DNA from: Thermococcus guaymasensis DSM 11113
GTDB taxonomy: Archaea > Methanobacteriota_B > Thermococci > Thermococcales > Thermococcaceae
Length of the DNA stretch: 64,000 nt
Assembly: GCF_000816105.1 (NCBI RefSeq)
Contig: NZ_CP007140.1
Span: 1,018,388-1,082,387, forward strand
Direction of reading: 5' to 3'
Below are positions 16,756-24,616 of the stretch, one piece after another; the stretch's first letter is position 1, and each line of letters starts with the position of its first letter. A model generated the notes under the pieces. The model was given only the letters and a program-made list of their open reading frames with translations. It ran no database searches and was not told the DNA's origin. A program made the translations under genes and the position numbers.

Positions 16756-18654
16756 TCAAAGTGGCCATCCGAGCTTCTTCCTCTTTTCGATGATGACGTT
16801 GTATATCGTCTCGGCGGCCTTAACCGGGTCTGGCTCCACGTAGAACTTTCCTCCGACGATGTCCTCAACGTCCTCAGTCAGTATCTTGGCAACCTTCTGG
16901 CTTCCCATCACGGGCGGGACAACGCCAAGATGCGTGAACACGCCGCTGGCAACGAAGTAAGTTCCTATCGAAACCGCCTTCTCGCTCATCCACTCTGGAG
17001 CTGAACCTGCCGCCGGGAGGTCTGGGATGTCCACTCCCAGGGCCTCTGCCAGTGCCCCGAGGGCTATCAGTATCCTCGAGCAGTCAACACAGCTACCCAT
17101 GTGGAGGCACGGCGGGATGTTCAGTGTTTCACATACCTTCTTCAGCCCCGGACCGGCCAGATCAACGGCCTTCGGGGACATCAGGCCATCCATTGCAGCT
17201 GCTATCGACCAGCATCCGGTTCCCACGACGAGCACGTCCCTCTTTATGAGCTCCTTAGCGATGGTGACGTGGCTGTGGTTGTGCCTGACCTTCGGGTTGT
17301 TACAGCCCACTATCCCGACGATTCCCTTTATGGTTCCGTCCCTCAGGGCGTTGATGAGAGGCTCAAGCGTTCCGCCGAGGGCCTCGAGTATGGCTTCGAC
17401 GCTGAAGCCAGCTATTGCCTCTATCTTGTGCTTGGGAATGTGCACCCTGTCCCTCGGCCTGTTCGGGTAGTTTTCAATAGCTATCCTCACGATTTCCTTC
17501 GCTATCTCGTCGGCCTTCTCGGCGTTGAACTCTATGTGGATGGCACCCGGAATGTGCGCCTTTGGCTCGGTTGTTATGACCTTGGTATGGTAGCACTGGG
17601 CAACGTCAACTATGGCCGGCATTATACACTGGTAGTCGACTATTATGGCCTCAACTGCACCGGTTATCACCGCCAGCTCCTGCATCAGGAAGTTGCCCGC
17701 TATCGGAACCCCAAGCCTCATGAGAACCTCGTTTCCCGTACAGCACATTCCAGCAACGTTAACTCCCTTGGCCCCGTACTTCTTGGCGAGCTCTTGCATC
17801 TCCTCGCTCATGGCAACTTCAACGATCTTGGTTGAGAGTATCGGGTTGTGTCCGTGGACGATTATGTTGACGTAGTCCTCCTTGAGGACGCCGAGGTTGG
17901 CCTCGGCCTTTATCGGCTTTGGCGTTCCAAAGAGTATGTCGCTCAGGTAAGTGGCCATCATTGAGCCGCTCCATCCATCGGCGATGGAAGTCCTTATACC
18001 GTGGAGGAGCAGTGAAACGGGATCGGCGTCGACACCGATGTGCGTCCTGTGCATGCACTCACAGATTTCCCTGTCTATGGCCCTTGGGATGACCCCTGCC
18101 TTCTCCCAGACCTTAATCCTCTTCTTCGGAGCGAGGGCGAGCATCCTCAGGGGCTCGTCTCCCGGTTTCCCGAACTCTCCCTCAAGCACCTCAGCGAGCT
18201 CCCTTGCTATCTCGTGCTCGTCCTTATTCTCTGTGCTGATTCCCAGGGTCTCGGCGAGCGACTTGAGCTTCTCAACGTCGGTCAGTCTGTAGTACTGAAG
18301 CCTTCCCTCGGCCACTCCCTTGAAAACTTCAGCTACGTCCCTGGCGTGGTCGCTGTGGGCGGCGGCTCCCGCGGCTATCATCCTGAGGAGGTTCCTGGCA
18401 ACTATAGTGTCAGCACCAGCTCCACAGACACCTTTTGTTGGTCCCGACCCAAACGGGTCTATCCTGCACGGCCCCATGTTACAGTTTCTACAGCAGAGAC
18501 CAAGCTGACCAAAGGCACACTGGGGTTGCTGCTCCAGAAGGCGGTGCCAGGCGGTCTTCACGCCGTCCTCTTCGGCCTTCTCAATCAACTCGGCAACACC
18601 CTTGGTTGCCGAAACCCCCCTTGCGGGGACACGATACTTAATGTATTCAGCCAT
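16756..18654 (-). CDS. cooS: Ni-CO dehydrogenase catalytic subunit CooS
   Basis: The 632-residue protein is of normal CooS length. The cluster ligands of the family can be seen: CAFGQLGLCCRNCNMGPCR near residue 46 for the D and B clusters, HSDHARDV near residue 98, CCTGNE near residue 303, GCNNPKVRHNH near residue 445, GTGCWSIAAAMDGL near residue 475 and CLHMGSCVDCSR near residue 520 for the NiFe C cluster. It oxidises CO with water to CO2 and gives two electrons to ferredoxin. No acetyl-CoA synthase subunits lie nearby, so this is an energy-yielding, hydrogenase-linked enzyme. Confidence 0.97.
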   Translation of the reverse strand: MAEYIKYRVPARGVSATKGVAELIEKAEEDGVKTAWHRLLEQQPQCAFGQLGLCCRNCNMGPCRIDPFGSGPTKGVCGAGADTIVARNLLRMIAAGAAAHSDHARDVAEVFKGVAEGRLQYYRLTDVEKLKSLAETLGISTENKDEHEIARELAEVLEGEFGKPGDEPLRMLALAPKKRIKVWEKAGVIPRAIDREICECMHRTHIGVDADPVSLLLHGIRTSIADGWSGSMMATYLSDILFGTPKPIKAEANLGVLKEDYVNIIVHGHNPILSTKIVEVAMSEEMQELAKKYGAKGVNVAGMCCTGNEVLMRLGVPIAGNFLMQELAVITGAVEAIIVDYQCIMPAIVDVAQCYHTKVITTEPKAHIPGAIHIEFNAEKADEIAKEIVRIAIENYPNRPRDRVHIPKHKIEAIAGFSVEAILEALGGTLEPLINALRDGTIKGIVGIVGCNNPKVRHNHSHVTIAKELIKRDVLVVGTGCWSIAAAMDGLMSPKAVDLAGPGLKKVCETLNIPPCLHMGSCVDCSRILIALGALAEALGVDIPDLPAAGSAPEWMSEKAVSIGTYFVASGVFTHLGVVPPVMGSQKVAKILTEDVEDIVGGKFYVEPDPVKAAETIYNVIIEKRKKLGWPL

Positions 18655-18666
18655 ACCATCACCTCC

Positions 18667-19305
18667 TCAATACCACCTAACAGGAGTGTACATCCTGTAG
18701 AGATCCATGGGTTTGAATGGTTCCTCTTCTTCCTTTTTCTCAACAATCGGTTTTACGTAGACCATGCCCGGAACCTTCATTCCGGAGATTAGGTTCTCGG
18801 CCTTCTCCCTCTTGACCTCCTCAAGGATGTCACTGAGCCGTCCGAACTTCATTGCCCCCGTTGGGCAGGCTTCAACGCACGCCGGAGGTTTGCCTTCTCT
18901 GACGCGCTCGACGCACGAATCGCATTTCAGAACCACCTTGTATTCGGGCTCATATTTTGGATGACCAAAGGGACATGCCATCACGCACATGAGGCATCCA
19001 ATGCACTTGTTCGGGTTCAGGACAACGAAGCCTTCCTCTGTCTTGGATATTGCTCCCGTTGGACACGCCTTCATACAGGGAGCGTCTTCACAGTGCTGGC
19101 ATCTCATTGGGACGTTGAAGAAGTCGGCGACGACAACCTTCAGCCTTGGTTTCGGCGTTGGCTTCTCTTGGATTGCCCCAAAAAGGTCCTTGCTCATAGA
19201 ATGCTCGATGGCACAGGCCATTTCGCAAGACCTGCAGCCCATGCACTTTGATGGGTCGATATAGACTGTCAACTTGTCGCTCGCGGGCGATAGGATAGAA
19301 TCCAT
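18667..19305 (-). CDS. cooF: CooF-type polyferredoxin
   Basis: The 212-residue protein has four [4Fe-4S] motifs: CMGCRSCEMAC, CQHCEDAPCMKACP, CIGCLMCVMACPFGHP and CDSC...PACVEACP, the DmsB/CooF arrangement. It would carry electrons from CooS to the hydrogenase. The last 50 residues are charged and end in a short aromatic tail. ATG at 19305 follows GAGGTGATAACA. It is the first gene of the CO unit, 12 bases ahead of cooS, so the operon promoter lies upstream. Confidence 0.92.
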   Translation of the reverse strand: MDSILSPASDKLTVYIDPSKCMGCRSCEMACAIEHSMSKDLFGAIQEKPTPKPRLKVVVADFFNVPMRCQHCEDAPCMKACPTGAISKTEEGFVVLNPNKCIGCLMCVMACPFGHPKYEPEYKVVLKCDSCVERVREGKPPACVEACPTGAMKFGRLSDILEEVKREKAENLISGMKVPGMVYVKPIVEKKEEEEPFKPMDLYRMYTPVRWY

Positions 19306-19335
19306 TGTTATCACCTCGATTTAGGTTAAACAAAA

Positions 19336-19349
19336 CAGATAAAAGGAAG
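19336..19349 (-). promoter_or_regulatory. Weak TATA element of the CO operon
   Basis: On the minus strand TTCCTTTTATCTG lies about 35 bases before the cooF ATG, a fitting place for a TATA box with a start site near 19317. It departs from the TTTATATA consensus and lacks a good BRE, which would make transcription depend on an activator. Confidence 0.45.
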
Positions 19350-19352
19350 TCG

Positions 19353-19370
19353 TGTTCGGTAATTAGAACA
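19353..19370. promoter_or_regulatory. Dyad TGTTC-N8-GAACA, candidate CorR/CorQ operator, proximal site
   Basis: The 18-base element has perfect 5-base inverted arms and lies directly upstream of the TATA/BRE area of cooF, where archaeal activators that recruit TBP/TFB bind. A second dyad with the same arms lies 29 bases further upstream. Assignment to CorR is inference from position. Confidence 0.5.
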
Positions 19371-19381
19371 TTAACGGCCAT

Positions 19382-19402
19382 TGTTCTCCTAAATCTAGAA
19401 CA
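19382..19402. promoter_or_regulatory. Dyad TGTTCT...AGAACA, candidate CorR/CorQ operator, distal site
   Basis: The element has 6-base inverted arms TGTTCT (19382-19387) and AGAACA (19397-19402), sharing TGTTC/GAACA with the proximal dyad but with a wider spacer. It sits between the corR stop and the cooF promoter. The two dyads are about three helical turns apart, start to start. Confidence 0.5.
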
Positions 19403-19411
19403 CGGCCATGG

Positions 19412-20539
19412 TCATGTGTACAGGGACAGTAGCACTTTTTCTCTAACCTTGCGGTACTCCTCCAAGATGTTCCGTGCGAATCCTGTCAAAATAGTTACCC
19501 CCTTCTTTCTGCCTCCCCTCACGGTTATTAGAATGGACACCCCAAGCTTGTCCTCAAGCTCCTTTATCCTTTCCCAGTACGTCGATGGAGAAACGCCCAT
19601 GGCCTTACATGCGGCCCTGAAGGACTTTAGCTGGGAGATCAGCTCAAGGAGTTCCATGACGTCCGGTGGTATCTCAACCCCCTCCTGCGTCACAAAAGAA
19701 ACTTTGACTTTGGGAGTTAGTTGGACGGCGTTTTGACTCAGAGGGCACGGGGAAAAGAGTATCTTCCTGAGGTATTCGGTTGAGAGGTGCCGATAACTAA
19801 TACTGAGCTTTGAGTGGGGACATTTGGAAACATTGCCGTAGGGGTTTACGTAGAGGGTTTTGCAACTCTCCGGAGAGGGGGACGTCAGCAGGGTCACTGG
19901 ATAGTCGTCAAAGAAAACCTTGAGGGCATGGTACATGTATTTTACCCCGTAGTGCAGGCCCACCTCGGTGTTTTCTCTCTTCGCAAGTTTTTTCAGGAAT
20001 TCTTCCGTGGGGGCCTTCTCATAGAATCTCGGCCCCACTGTTATTCTAAGCCCCAGCCTCCGGCAGATGCCAATCAGGGAAAGTATTTCGGCAAAATCAA
20101 AGCTCAATCCCAGCGGTATGTACGCTTCAATGTTATCGAATCCGAAGGACAGCAGGTTTTTTATCGTTTGGACTGATGACGTCATTGCCTTTTGGGAATT
20201 CACTAAGATTATGAGAGCGTGTATGTTGTTTGAAATTTTTTTAAGCTGGCCGCTTCGAGCGACGTTCTTTAATCCGGAGATTGGAACAAACACATCAACG
20301 CGATCGCATAGTTCTTGAGTTTTATCCAGGATGACGTCTATCTTTGGATGAGAGAATGGGTTGGGGCATATTACAACGCACTCATCAAACCTGAAACCGT
20401 TTAAGTTCTCGGCCAGGGCATCCAATGCAAGGGGCGGTAGCATCATTCCCGTGCAGCCAAACTTTTCCCTCCACGGACAGATTATGCAACTCCCATCACA
20501 TTTTGTTGAGGGCTGGATTACCAAAAGGGTCATGCCCAT
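19412..20539 (-). CDS. corR: CorR-like CO-responsive regulator: radical-SAM-like domain fused to LysR/ModE-type HTH
   Basis: The 375-residue protein has two parts. Residues about 5-270 resemble a radical SAM protein: KCDGSCIICPW supplies C14, C18 and C21 in exact CX3CX2C spacing, and C226, GNVSKCP (C240) and C265 look like a twitch/SPASM-type second cluster region. The usual GGE motif is replaced by CPNPFSHP. Residues about 295-370 form a winged HTH of the LysR/ModE N-terminal class (SFRAACKAMGVSPSTYWERIKELEDKLG, then a wing with GGRKKG). A CorQ/CorR pair was reported as the CO-dependent activator of such operons in T. onnurineus; position and domains agree. ATG at 20539 overlaps the corQ stop; 20533 is an alternative. 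Confidence 0.82.
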   Translation of the reverse strand: MGMTLLVIQPSTKCDGSCIICPWREKFGCTGMMLPPLALDALAENLNGFRFDECVVICPNPFSHPKIDVILDKTQELCDRVDVFVPISGLKNVARSGQLKKISNNIHALIILVNSQKAMTSSVQTIKNLLSFGFDNIEAYIPLGLSFDFAEILSLIGICRRLGLRITVGPRFYEKAPTEEFLKKLAKRENTEVGLHYGVKYMYHALKVFFDDYPVTLLTSPSPESCKTLYVNPYGNVSKCPHSKLSISYRHLSTEYLRKILFSPCPLSQNAVQLTPKVKVSFVTQEGVEIPPDVMELLELISQLKSFRAACKAMGVSPSTYWERIKELEDKLGVSILITVRGGRKKGVTILTGFARNILEEYRKVREKVLLSLYT

Positions 20540-21111
20540 CACTCGAATATGACTTCAAATCCGCAGAAATGGTTGCCAAGTCCCCAGCAGTACACCTCTC
20601 TCGTAATGTTCTTGCCTATGAGGGCCTCCATGACCCCCTGTATGAAGCCGGCCTCGAAGTCACAGAGGGTTCTTCCCACTGGTGTGGTGTTGTAACAGCT
20701 CATGCACTCGTAGAGGTTGACCTTCATACGGTTGAAGGATTCTTCTACGATATCGACTATGCCAAGTTTCTGTTGCAGGAATACCCTTGGGAGATCGTCT
20801 ATGCTTCTGATCTCGTTGGTCTCGACGAGTTTACGGGCCAACCTATAACCTGCGCCCCTGAGAATGAGAATCCTTAGGGAGGGGCTGTATTTGAGCATAC
20901 CGTACGAGATCATCCTGAAAGTTCTGACGTATGTTGGATCCTCGGGGGATAGTCTTACAAAGAACGGCCTTTTTACGTTGAAGTATACCGCTGGATCAAG
21001 CTCGAGGTGCCCAACTTTTTCAGCGCACTTTTTTTGTTTCTTCTCCTCTTTGTACACCTCCCGCCACTTTTTCAGCGAGGGTTCAACTAGACAGGCAACA
21101 TCTTCCATCAT
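20539..21111 (-). CDS. corQ: CorQ-like V4R (4-vinyl reductase) domain protein, partner of CorR
   Basis: The 190-residue protein ends in a V4R domain: ECMSCYN (C136, C139), RTLCDFEAGFIQG (C150), and YCWGLGNHFCGFEV (C175, C183), the small-molecule-binding, metal-ligating pattern of this family. The N-terminal half is basic and helical and carries no known domain. The stop overlaps the corR start (TGATG), so the two are made together. In Thermococcus the pair was described as the CO sensor-activator; which of the two senses CO is not decided by sequence. ATG 21111 and ATG 21108 are both possible; GGTG lies just before. An AT-rich ATATATAA lies just upstream. Confidence 0.8.
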   Translation of the reverse strand: MMEDVACLVEPSLKKWREVYKEEKKQKKCAEKVGHLELDPAVYFNVKRPFFVRLSPEDPTYVRTFRMISYGMLKYSPSLRILILRGAGYRLARKLVETNEIRSIDDLPRVFLQQKLGIVDIVEESFNRMKVNLYECMSCYNTTPVGRTLCDFEAGFIQGVMEALIGKNITREVYCWGLGNHFCGFEVIFE

Positions 21112-21304
21112 TGGCACCAAATTATATATGATTTGATGTTTAACTAAAACCTTTTTGGTTGGCAAAGAAAGTCTTATTAACTCTCCTCCTCACAAACTCT
21201 TCGCGGGGTGGGATGACAGAACCCCTTTAACCGATGACATCAACTCCGCTGAAAATGCCCCTTTGGTTAAAAAGAGGCCTGAAAGGGGAGATTTGAGTTG
21301 CGAA

Positions 21305-21360
21305 CCGATGAAGAGTGTCATCCCTCCTGATGTCGAGATGATGACATTATCCCCACCTGA
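21305..21360 (+). ncRNA. Candidate box C/D guide RNA in the leader of the next gene
   Basis: The stretch shows, in order, a C-like box CCGATGA (21305-21311), D' CTGA (21327-21330), C' ATGATGA (21338-21344) and D CTGA (21357-21360). The C'-to-D guide is exactly 12 bases, the standard archaeal spacing; the first guide is 15. The C box is imperfect and no strong terminal stem is visible. It overlaps the ribosome binding region of the gene at 21370. The whole gap 21112-21369 also contains inverted repeats (CCTTTAACC with GGTTAAA, and CCCCTTT with AAAGGGG). Confidence 0.33.
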
Positions 21361-21369
21361 GGTGGTCTT

Positions 21370-21840
21370 ATGCTCGGATTTTTGAAGCGGAAGAAGAAAG
21401 AAGTCCGCGGGCCCTTCGTCTACCTGACGGAGCCAACATTCCTCTACCACACCCGGACTGAGAAGGCAATCCTCGAAATCATTGAGGAAAAATTGGATTC
21501 AACCAATGTCCTCGTTCCTTCCAAGTACGGCATAAGAGACACGAGCGACAGGATTAAGGAAGCGGAATACCTCGTCGCAGTCGCTCCCCTCGGAAAGTTC
21601 TCCTCCCTCGTCTGCAGGGAAGTCAAAATCGCACAGGAACTCGGTGTTAAAGTCTTCACACTGCTTATAACCCGCAATGGGGACGAGCTGGTATACCTGT
21701 GGGTCGAGGGCGTTCCCGAAGATGTGGAGTGGCTCTCCCCCGAGGAGACAATGGAGTTTACCAAAACGTTCGTCAACAGCGAGTTTATGGATCAGATAAA
21801 GCACGGCTTTATCTTCGGGTCAAGAAAAAGGGAATGGTAG
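21370..21840 (+). CDS. Conserved-looking hypothetical protein
   Basis: I do not recognise this 156-residue protein. It has a basic N-terminus (FLKRKKKE), no membrane span, and an alternating alpha/beta pattern with repeated hydrophobic strands (NVLVPSKYG, YLVAVAPLG, KVFTLLITRNG), suggesting a small Rossmann-like or TIR/SLOG-like fold: the EAEYLVAVAPLG and REVKIAQELGVKVFTLLI segments are of the kind seen in nucleotide-processing SLOG/TIR sensors, but no catalytic residues can be fixed. The start follows GAGGTGGTCTT. It precedes the phosphopantothenate synthetase gene by 39 bases. Confidence 0.7.
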   Translation: MLGFLKRKKKEVRGPFVYLTEPTFLYHTRTEKAILEIIEEKLDSTNVLVPSKYGIRDTSDRIKEAEYLVAVAPLGKFSSLVCREVKIAQELGVKVFTLLITRNGDELVYLWVEGVPEDVEWLSPEETMEFTKTFVNSEFMDQIKHGFIFGSRKREW

Positions 21841-21879
21841 GCTTTTAAAGTGGCTCTCCAACTTGTTTTGGTGATCAAA

Positions 21880-22665
21880 ATGGTCAAGATTCCCAAGAGC
21901 CATCCGCGCTACTGGAGCCTCTACTACAGGGAGAAAATCATCGAGGGAATGGAGAAGGGTATGACAGCCAAGGCCGGACTGATCGCCCACGGGCGCGGCG
22001 AGGCCTTTGACTACCTCATCGGGGAAAAGACAATAGAGCCCGCGGAAAGGGCCATGAAGGCCGCCGTTGCGAAACTGCTCCTAGCAAAGCACCCCGTCAT
22101 TTCGGTGAACGGCAACGTTGCGGCGCTCGTCCCAAAGGAGACAATAGAGCTCGCCAAGGCCCTCAACGCAAAGCTTGAGATAAACCTCTTCTACAGGACG
22201 GAGGAGCGCGTTAAAGCTATAGCTGAAGAGCTCCGCAAGTACGATCCAGAAATCGAGCTCCTCGGCATTAACCCGACGAAAAGGATTCCCGGCCTGGAGC
22301 ATGAGCGCGGGAAGGTCGATGAAAACGGTATATGGAAGGCAGACGTGGTCATTGTACCTCTGGAGGATGGCGACAGGACGGAGGCGCTCGTAAACATGGG
22401 CAAGTTCGTCATCACGATCGACCTCAACCCGCTGTCAAGGAGCGCGAGGATGGCCGACATAACAATAGTGGACAACATAATCCGGGCTTACCCGAGGATG
22501 ACGGAGCTGGCAAGGGAGATGAAGGACTACAGCAGGGACGAGCTCATGGAGATTGTGGAGGCCTACGATAACGGGAAGACGCTGAGCGACGTGCTCATCC
22601 ACATAAGGGACAGGCTAACCCGGCTTGCCGAGGAAGGGATCTGGAGGAAAAAAAGTTTGGATTAA
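21880..22665 (+). CDS. 4-phosphopantoate--beta-alanine ligase (phosphopantothenate synthetase)
   Basis: The 261-residue protein matches the archaeal PPS family (former DUF137): it opens [21 protein letters not shown], then [21 protein letters not shown], and contains [33 protein letters not shown] near residue 145. It joins 4-phosphopantoate and beta-alanine with ATP in the archaeal route to coenzyme A. The ATG at 21880 follows GGTGATCAAA; a GTG at 21871 is in frame. It acts in the cytoplasm and stands at the end of its transcript, opposed to the next gene. Confidence 0.93.
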   Translation: MVKIPKSHPRYWSLYYREKIIEGMEKGMTAKAGLIAHGRGEAFDYLIGEKTIEPAERAMKAAVAKLLLAKHPVISVNGNVAALVPKETIELAKALNAKLEINLFYRTEERVKAIAEELRKYDPEIELLGINPTKRIPGLEHERGKVDENGIWKADVVIVPLEDGDRTEALVNMGKFVITIDLNPLSRSARMADITIVDNIIRAYPRMTELAREMKDYSRDELMEIVEAYDNGKTLSDVLIHIRDRLTRLAEEGIWRKKSLD

Positions 22666-22666
22666 C

Positions 22667-23470
22667 TCATTTTTCGCTTTTTTCTACCAGGGCGCGAAGG
22701 CCAGTTATGAGTTCGTTTTCGTTCTCAGCGTGCGAAACTACTAGAGGAACGCGCTCCTTCTCGGCGAGTTTTACGGCAAGTTCGTCGAGTTTCTTGACGC
22801 CGTGCACCACGACAACGGCCGGTTTGAGCCCCTGGACTCTGACCGCTACCATTGGGCTTCTCCCGGTGCTGACCTTTGTGAACACGAGTGCCCTCTCCGT
22901 CGTCCAACCGTAAAGCTTGAGGAACTCCTCGCTGCTCATTTCAAGGATCGCCCTTATGCTGTCAACTACAGTGTAGCCGTAGATTCTTCTGCTTAAGTCG
23001 TCCCCCTCTGTCACTACCTCGCCTTTGACTGCCTCGACCAGTTCGGCTATTGTTACTGGTATTGCAAACTCCCTGATGTCAAGTATCGCGCTGGTGGGCA
23101 GTTCTACGCCTATGGTTCTGCTGAAGGCTTTTATGACGTTGCCGCCCCTATTTTCGTCTATCTCAAGGAGGGCCTCCACGAACTTTCTTATCGTTGATGC
23201 CCCCGGGCTTTTCCTTCTGCCACCTTCATAGTCACTTATCACAGAAGAAGAAACGCCGAGGTGCTCTGCAAGCTCCGTCTGACTGATTCCGAATATTTCG
23301 CGCCATTTTCTCATGGTCTTTCCAGGGTCTGATGAGAGGACTATTTCGCCCGCTATCCTCCTCGCCAGGGTTTCCTTTTCTTTCTCCAGCATGTTTCGGT
23401 AATCTCGCTTGATGGTTATAAACCTATCGGCAATTGCTGAAACTTTGCTTAAAGTTTTCAAGACTTTCAT
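22667..23470 (-). CDS. XRE-type HTH transcriptional regulator (COG1709-like)
   Basis: The 267-residue protein has an HTH of the Cro/C1 class at residues about 50-105 (WREIFGISQTELAEHLGVSSSVISDYEGGRRKSPG) preceded by a short helical arm, and a C-terminal alpha/beta domain of about 150 residues with TGRSPMVAVRVQGLKPAVVVVHGVKKLDELAV, typical of the archaeal COG1709 regulators. The ligand is unknown. The stop abuts the end of the convergent PPS gene. ATG 23470 is the first start; the weak ribosome site leaves a later start possible. It diverges from the AIR-synthase-like gene. Confidence 0.82.
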   Translation of the reverse strand: MKVLKTLSKVSAIADRFITIKRDYRNMLEKEKETLARRIAGEIVLSSDPGKTMRKWREIFGISQTELAEHLGVSSSVISDYEGGRRKSPGASTIRKFVEALLEIDENRGGNVIKAFSRTIGVELPTSAILDIREFAIPVTIAELVEAVKGEVVTEGDDLSRRIYGYTVVDSIRAILEMSSEEFLKLYGWTTERALVFTKVSTGRSPMVAVRVQGLKPAVVVVHGVKKLDELAVKLAEKERVPLVVSHAENENELITGLRALVEKSEK

Positions 23471-23596
23471 TCATCGCTGATAGCACCAAATCAACTCTGC
23501 GAAAAGGTTTAACGCTAGAGCTTTAACATGTTAATTGACAAAACCATAGTAGCGAGGTGCATGTTTAGGAAACAATTATTTTGGGGGGTGATTAGC

Positions 23597-24616
23597 TTGG
23601 GTAAGGTGCCGGGAGAGCTTTTGAGGAAGTACGTGTTTAGGAGGACTGGATCGAGAAGGGATGACGTCATCGTGGGGCCTCAGGAGGGTGTTGACGTCTC
23701 AGTGATGTCTGCCGGTGACGATATTGCTATCGTCGCTCACTGCGACCCCATAGTTGGTGCCTTAAGGAGGATCGGGTGGTTAGCCGTAAACATTGCGTGC
23801 AATGATGTGGCCACAGCTGGCGTGAGGCCGAGGTGGATTTTGCCCACTATCCTGCTACCCGAGAAGTGGGATGAGGGGATGATTGATGAGATAACCAAAG
23901 ACATTGACAACGCCTCAAAGGAGTTAGGTGTAGCTGTCGTAGGTGGGCATACGGGCTATGCAGTGGGTTCCTTAAGGCCTATAGTGGTAGTTACAGCTAT
24001 GGGCACTGGCTTAAGGAGCGAGGTGATCACTTCTGCGGGGGCAGGCGTGGGGGACTCGGTCTACATAACCAAGGGTGCAGGTATTGAAGGCACGGCCATC
24101 TTGGCGAGTGACTTTAGAGACGTGCTGCTTGAGAAAGGTGTTAGTGAGGAGTTGATTAGGAGGGCTGAGAGGTTCATGAACGAGATCAGCGTGGTTAAGG
24201 AGGCGCTGGCCCTATCAGAGGCTAAGGCAGTAACAGCGATGCATGACGCGACGAGAGGAGGGGTCGCGGAAGCACTGGCCGAGCTGGCCGTAGCATCAAA
24301 CAAAACCATCGAGGTTTGGGAGGATAGAATCCCCATCAGGCCTGAGACTAAGGCGTTTGCTGAGGCTCTAGGCTTTGATCCCCTATGGATGATTAGCTCT
24401 GGAACGTTGGTATTCACAGCACCTAAGGAACGGGCTGAGAGAGTTAGGGAAGTGATGGACAGCTTAGGCATTAAGTATGCGGAGATAGGTGAAGTGAGGG
24501 AAGGAAAAGCTGAAGTATTGATCCACAGAGAGAGGGGGATAGAGAGAATTAAGAACCCCCAACCTGAGAGGGACGAGCTCGCTAGACTGTGGGAGATTTA
24601 CCCAAGAGTGGGTTGA
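23597..24616 (+). CDS. AIR-synthase-related, HypE-like protein (COG1973 type)
   Basis: The 339-residue protein has the PurM/HypE two-domain layout: GPQEGVDVSVMSAGDDIAIVAHCDPIVGA with a metal/ATP aspartate region, NIACNDVATAGVRPRW, the GGHTGY segment, and later TAMHDATRGGVAEALAELA. The family hydrolyses ATP on small substrates; these HypE-like members are of unknown reaction. I chose TTG at 23597 because GGGGGTGATTAGC stands before it and homologues start at GKVP; an ATG at 23528 adds 23 residues. Codons use far more A/T third positions (TTA, AGG, GTT) than neighbours, suggesting transfer. It is not HypE itself as the C-terminal PRxC is absent. Confidence 0.8.
   Translation: MGKVPGELLRKYVFRRTGSRRDDVIVGPQEGVDVSVMSAGDDIAIVAHCDPIVGALRRIGWLAVNIACNDVATAGVRPRWILPTILLPEKWDEGMIDEITKDIDNASKELGVAVVGGHTGYAVGSLRPIVVVTAMGTGLRSEVITSAGAGVGDSVYITKGAGIEGTAILASDFRDVLLEKGVSEELIRRAERFMNEISVVKEALALSEAKAVTAMHDATRGGVAEALAELAVASNKTIEVWEDRIPIRPETKAFAEALGFDPLWMISSGTLVFTAPKERAERVREVMDSLGIKYAEIGEVREGKAEVLIHRERGIERIKNPQPERDELARLWEIYPRVG

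Noticed and set aside
16756-18654. CODH/ACS (CdhA-type) acetyl-CoA synthase complex
   Set aside because: The length, motifs and neighbours are those of CooS, and no Cdh subunits lie in the window.
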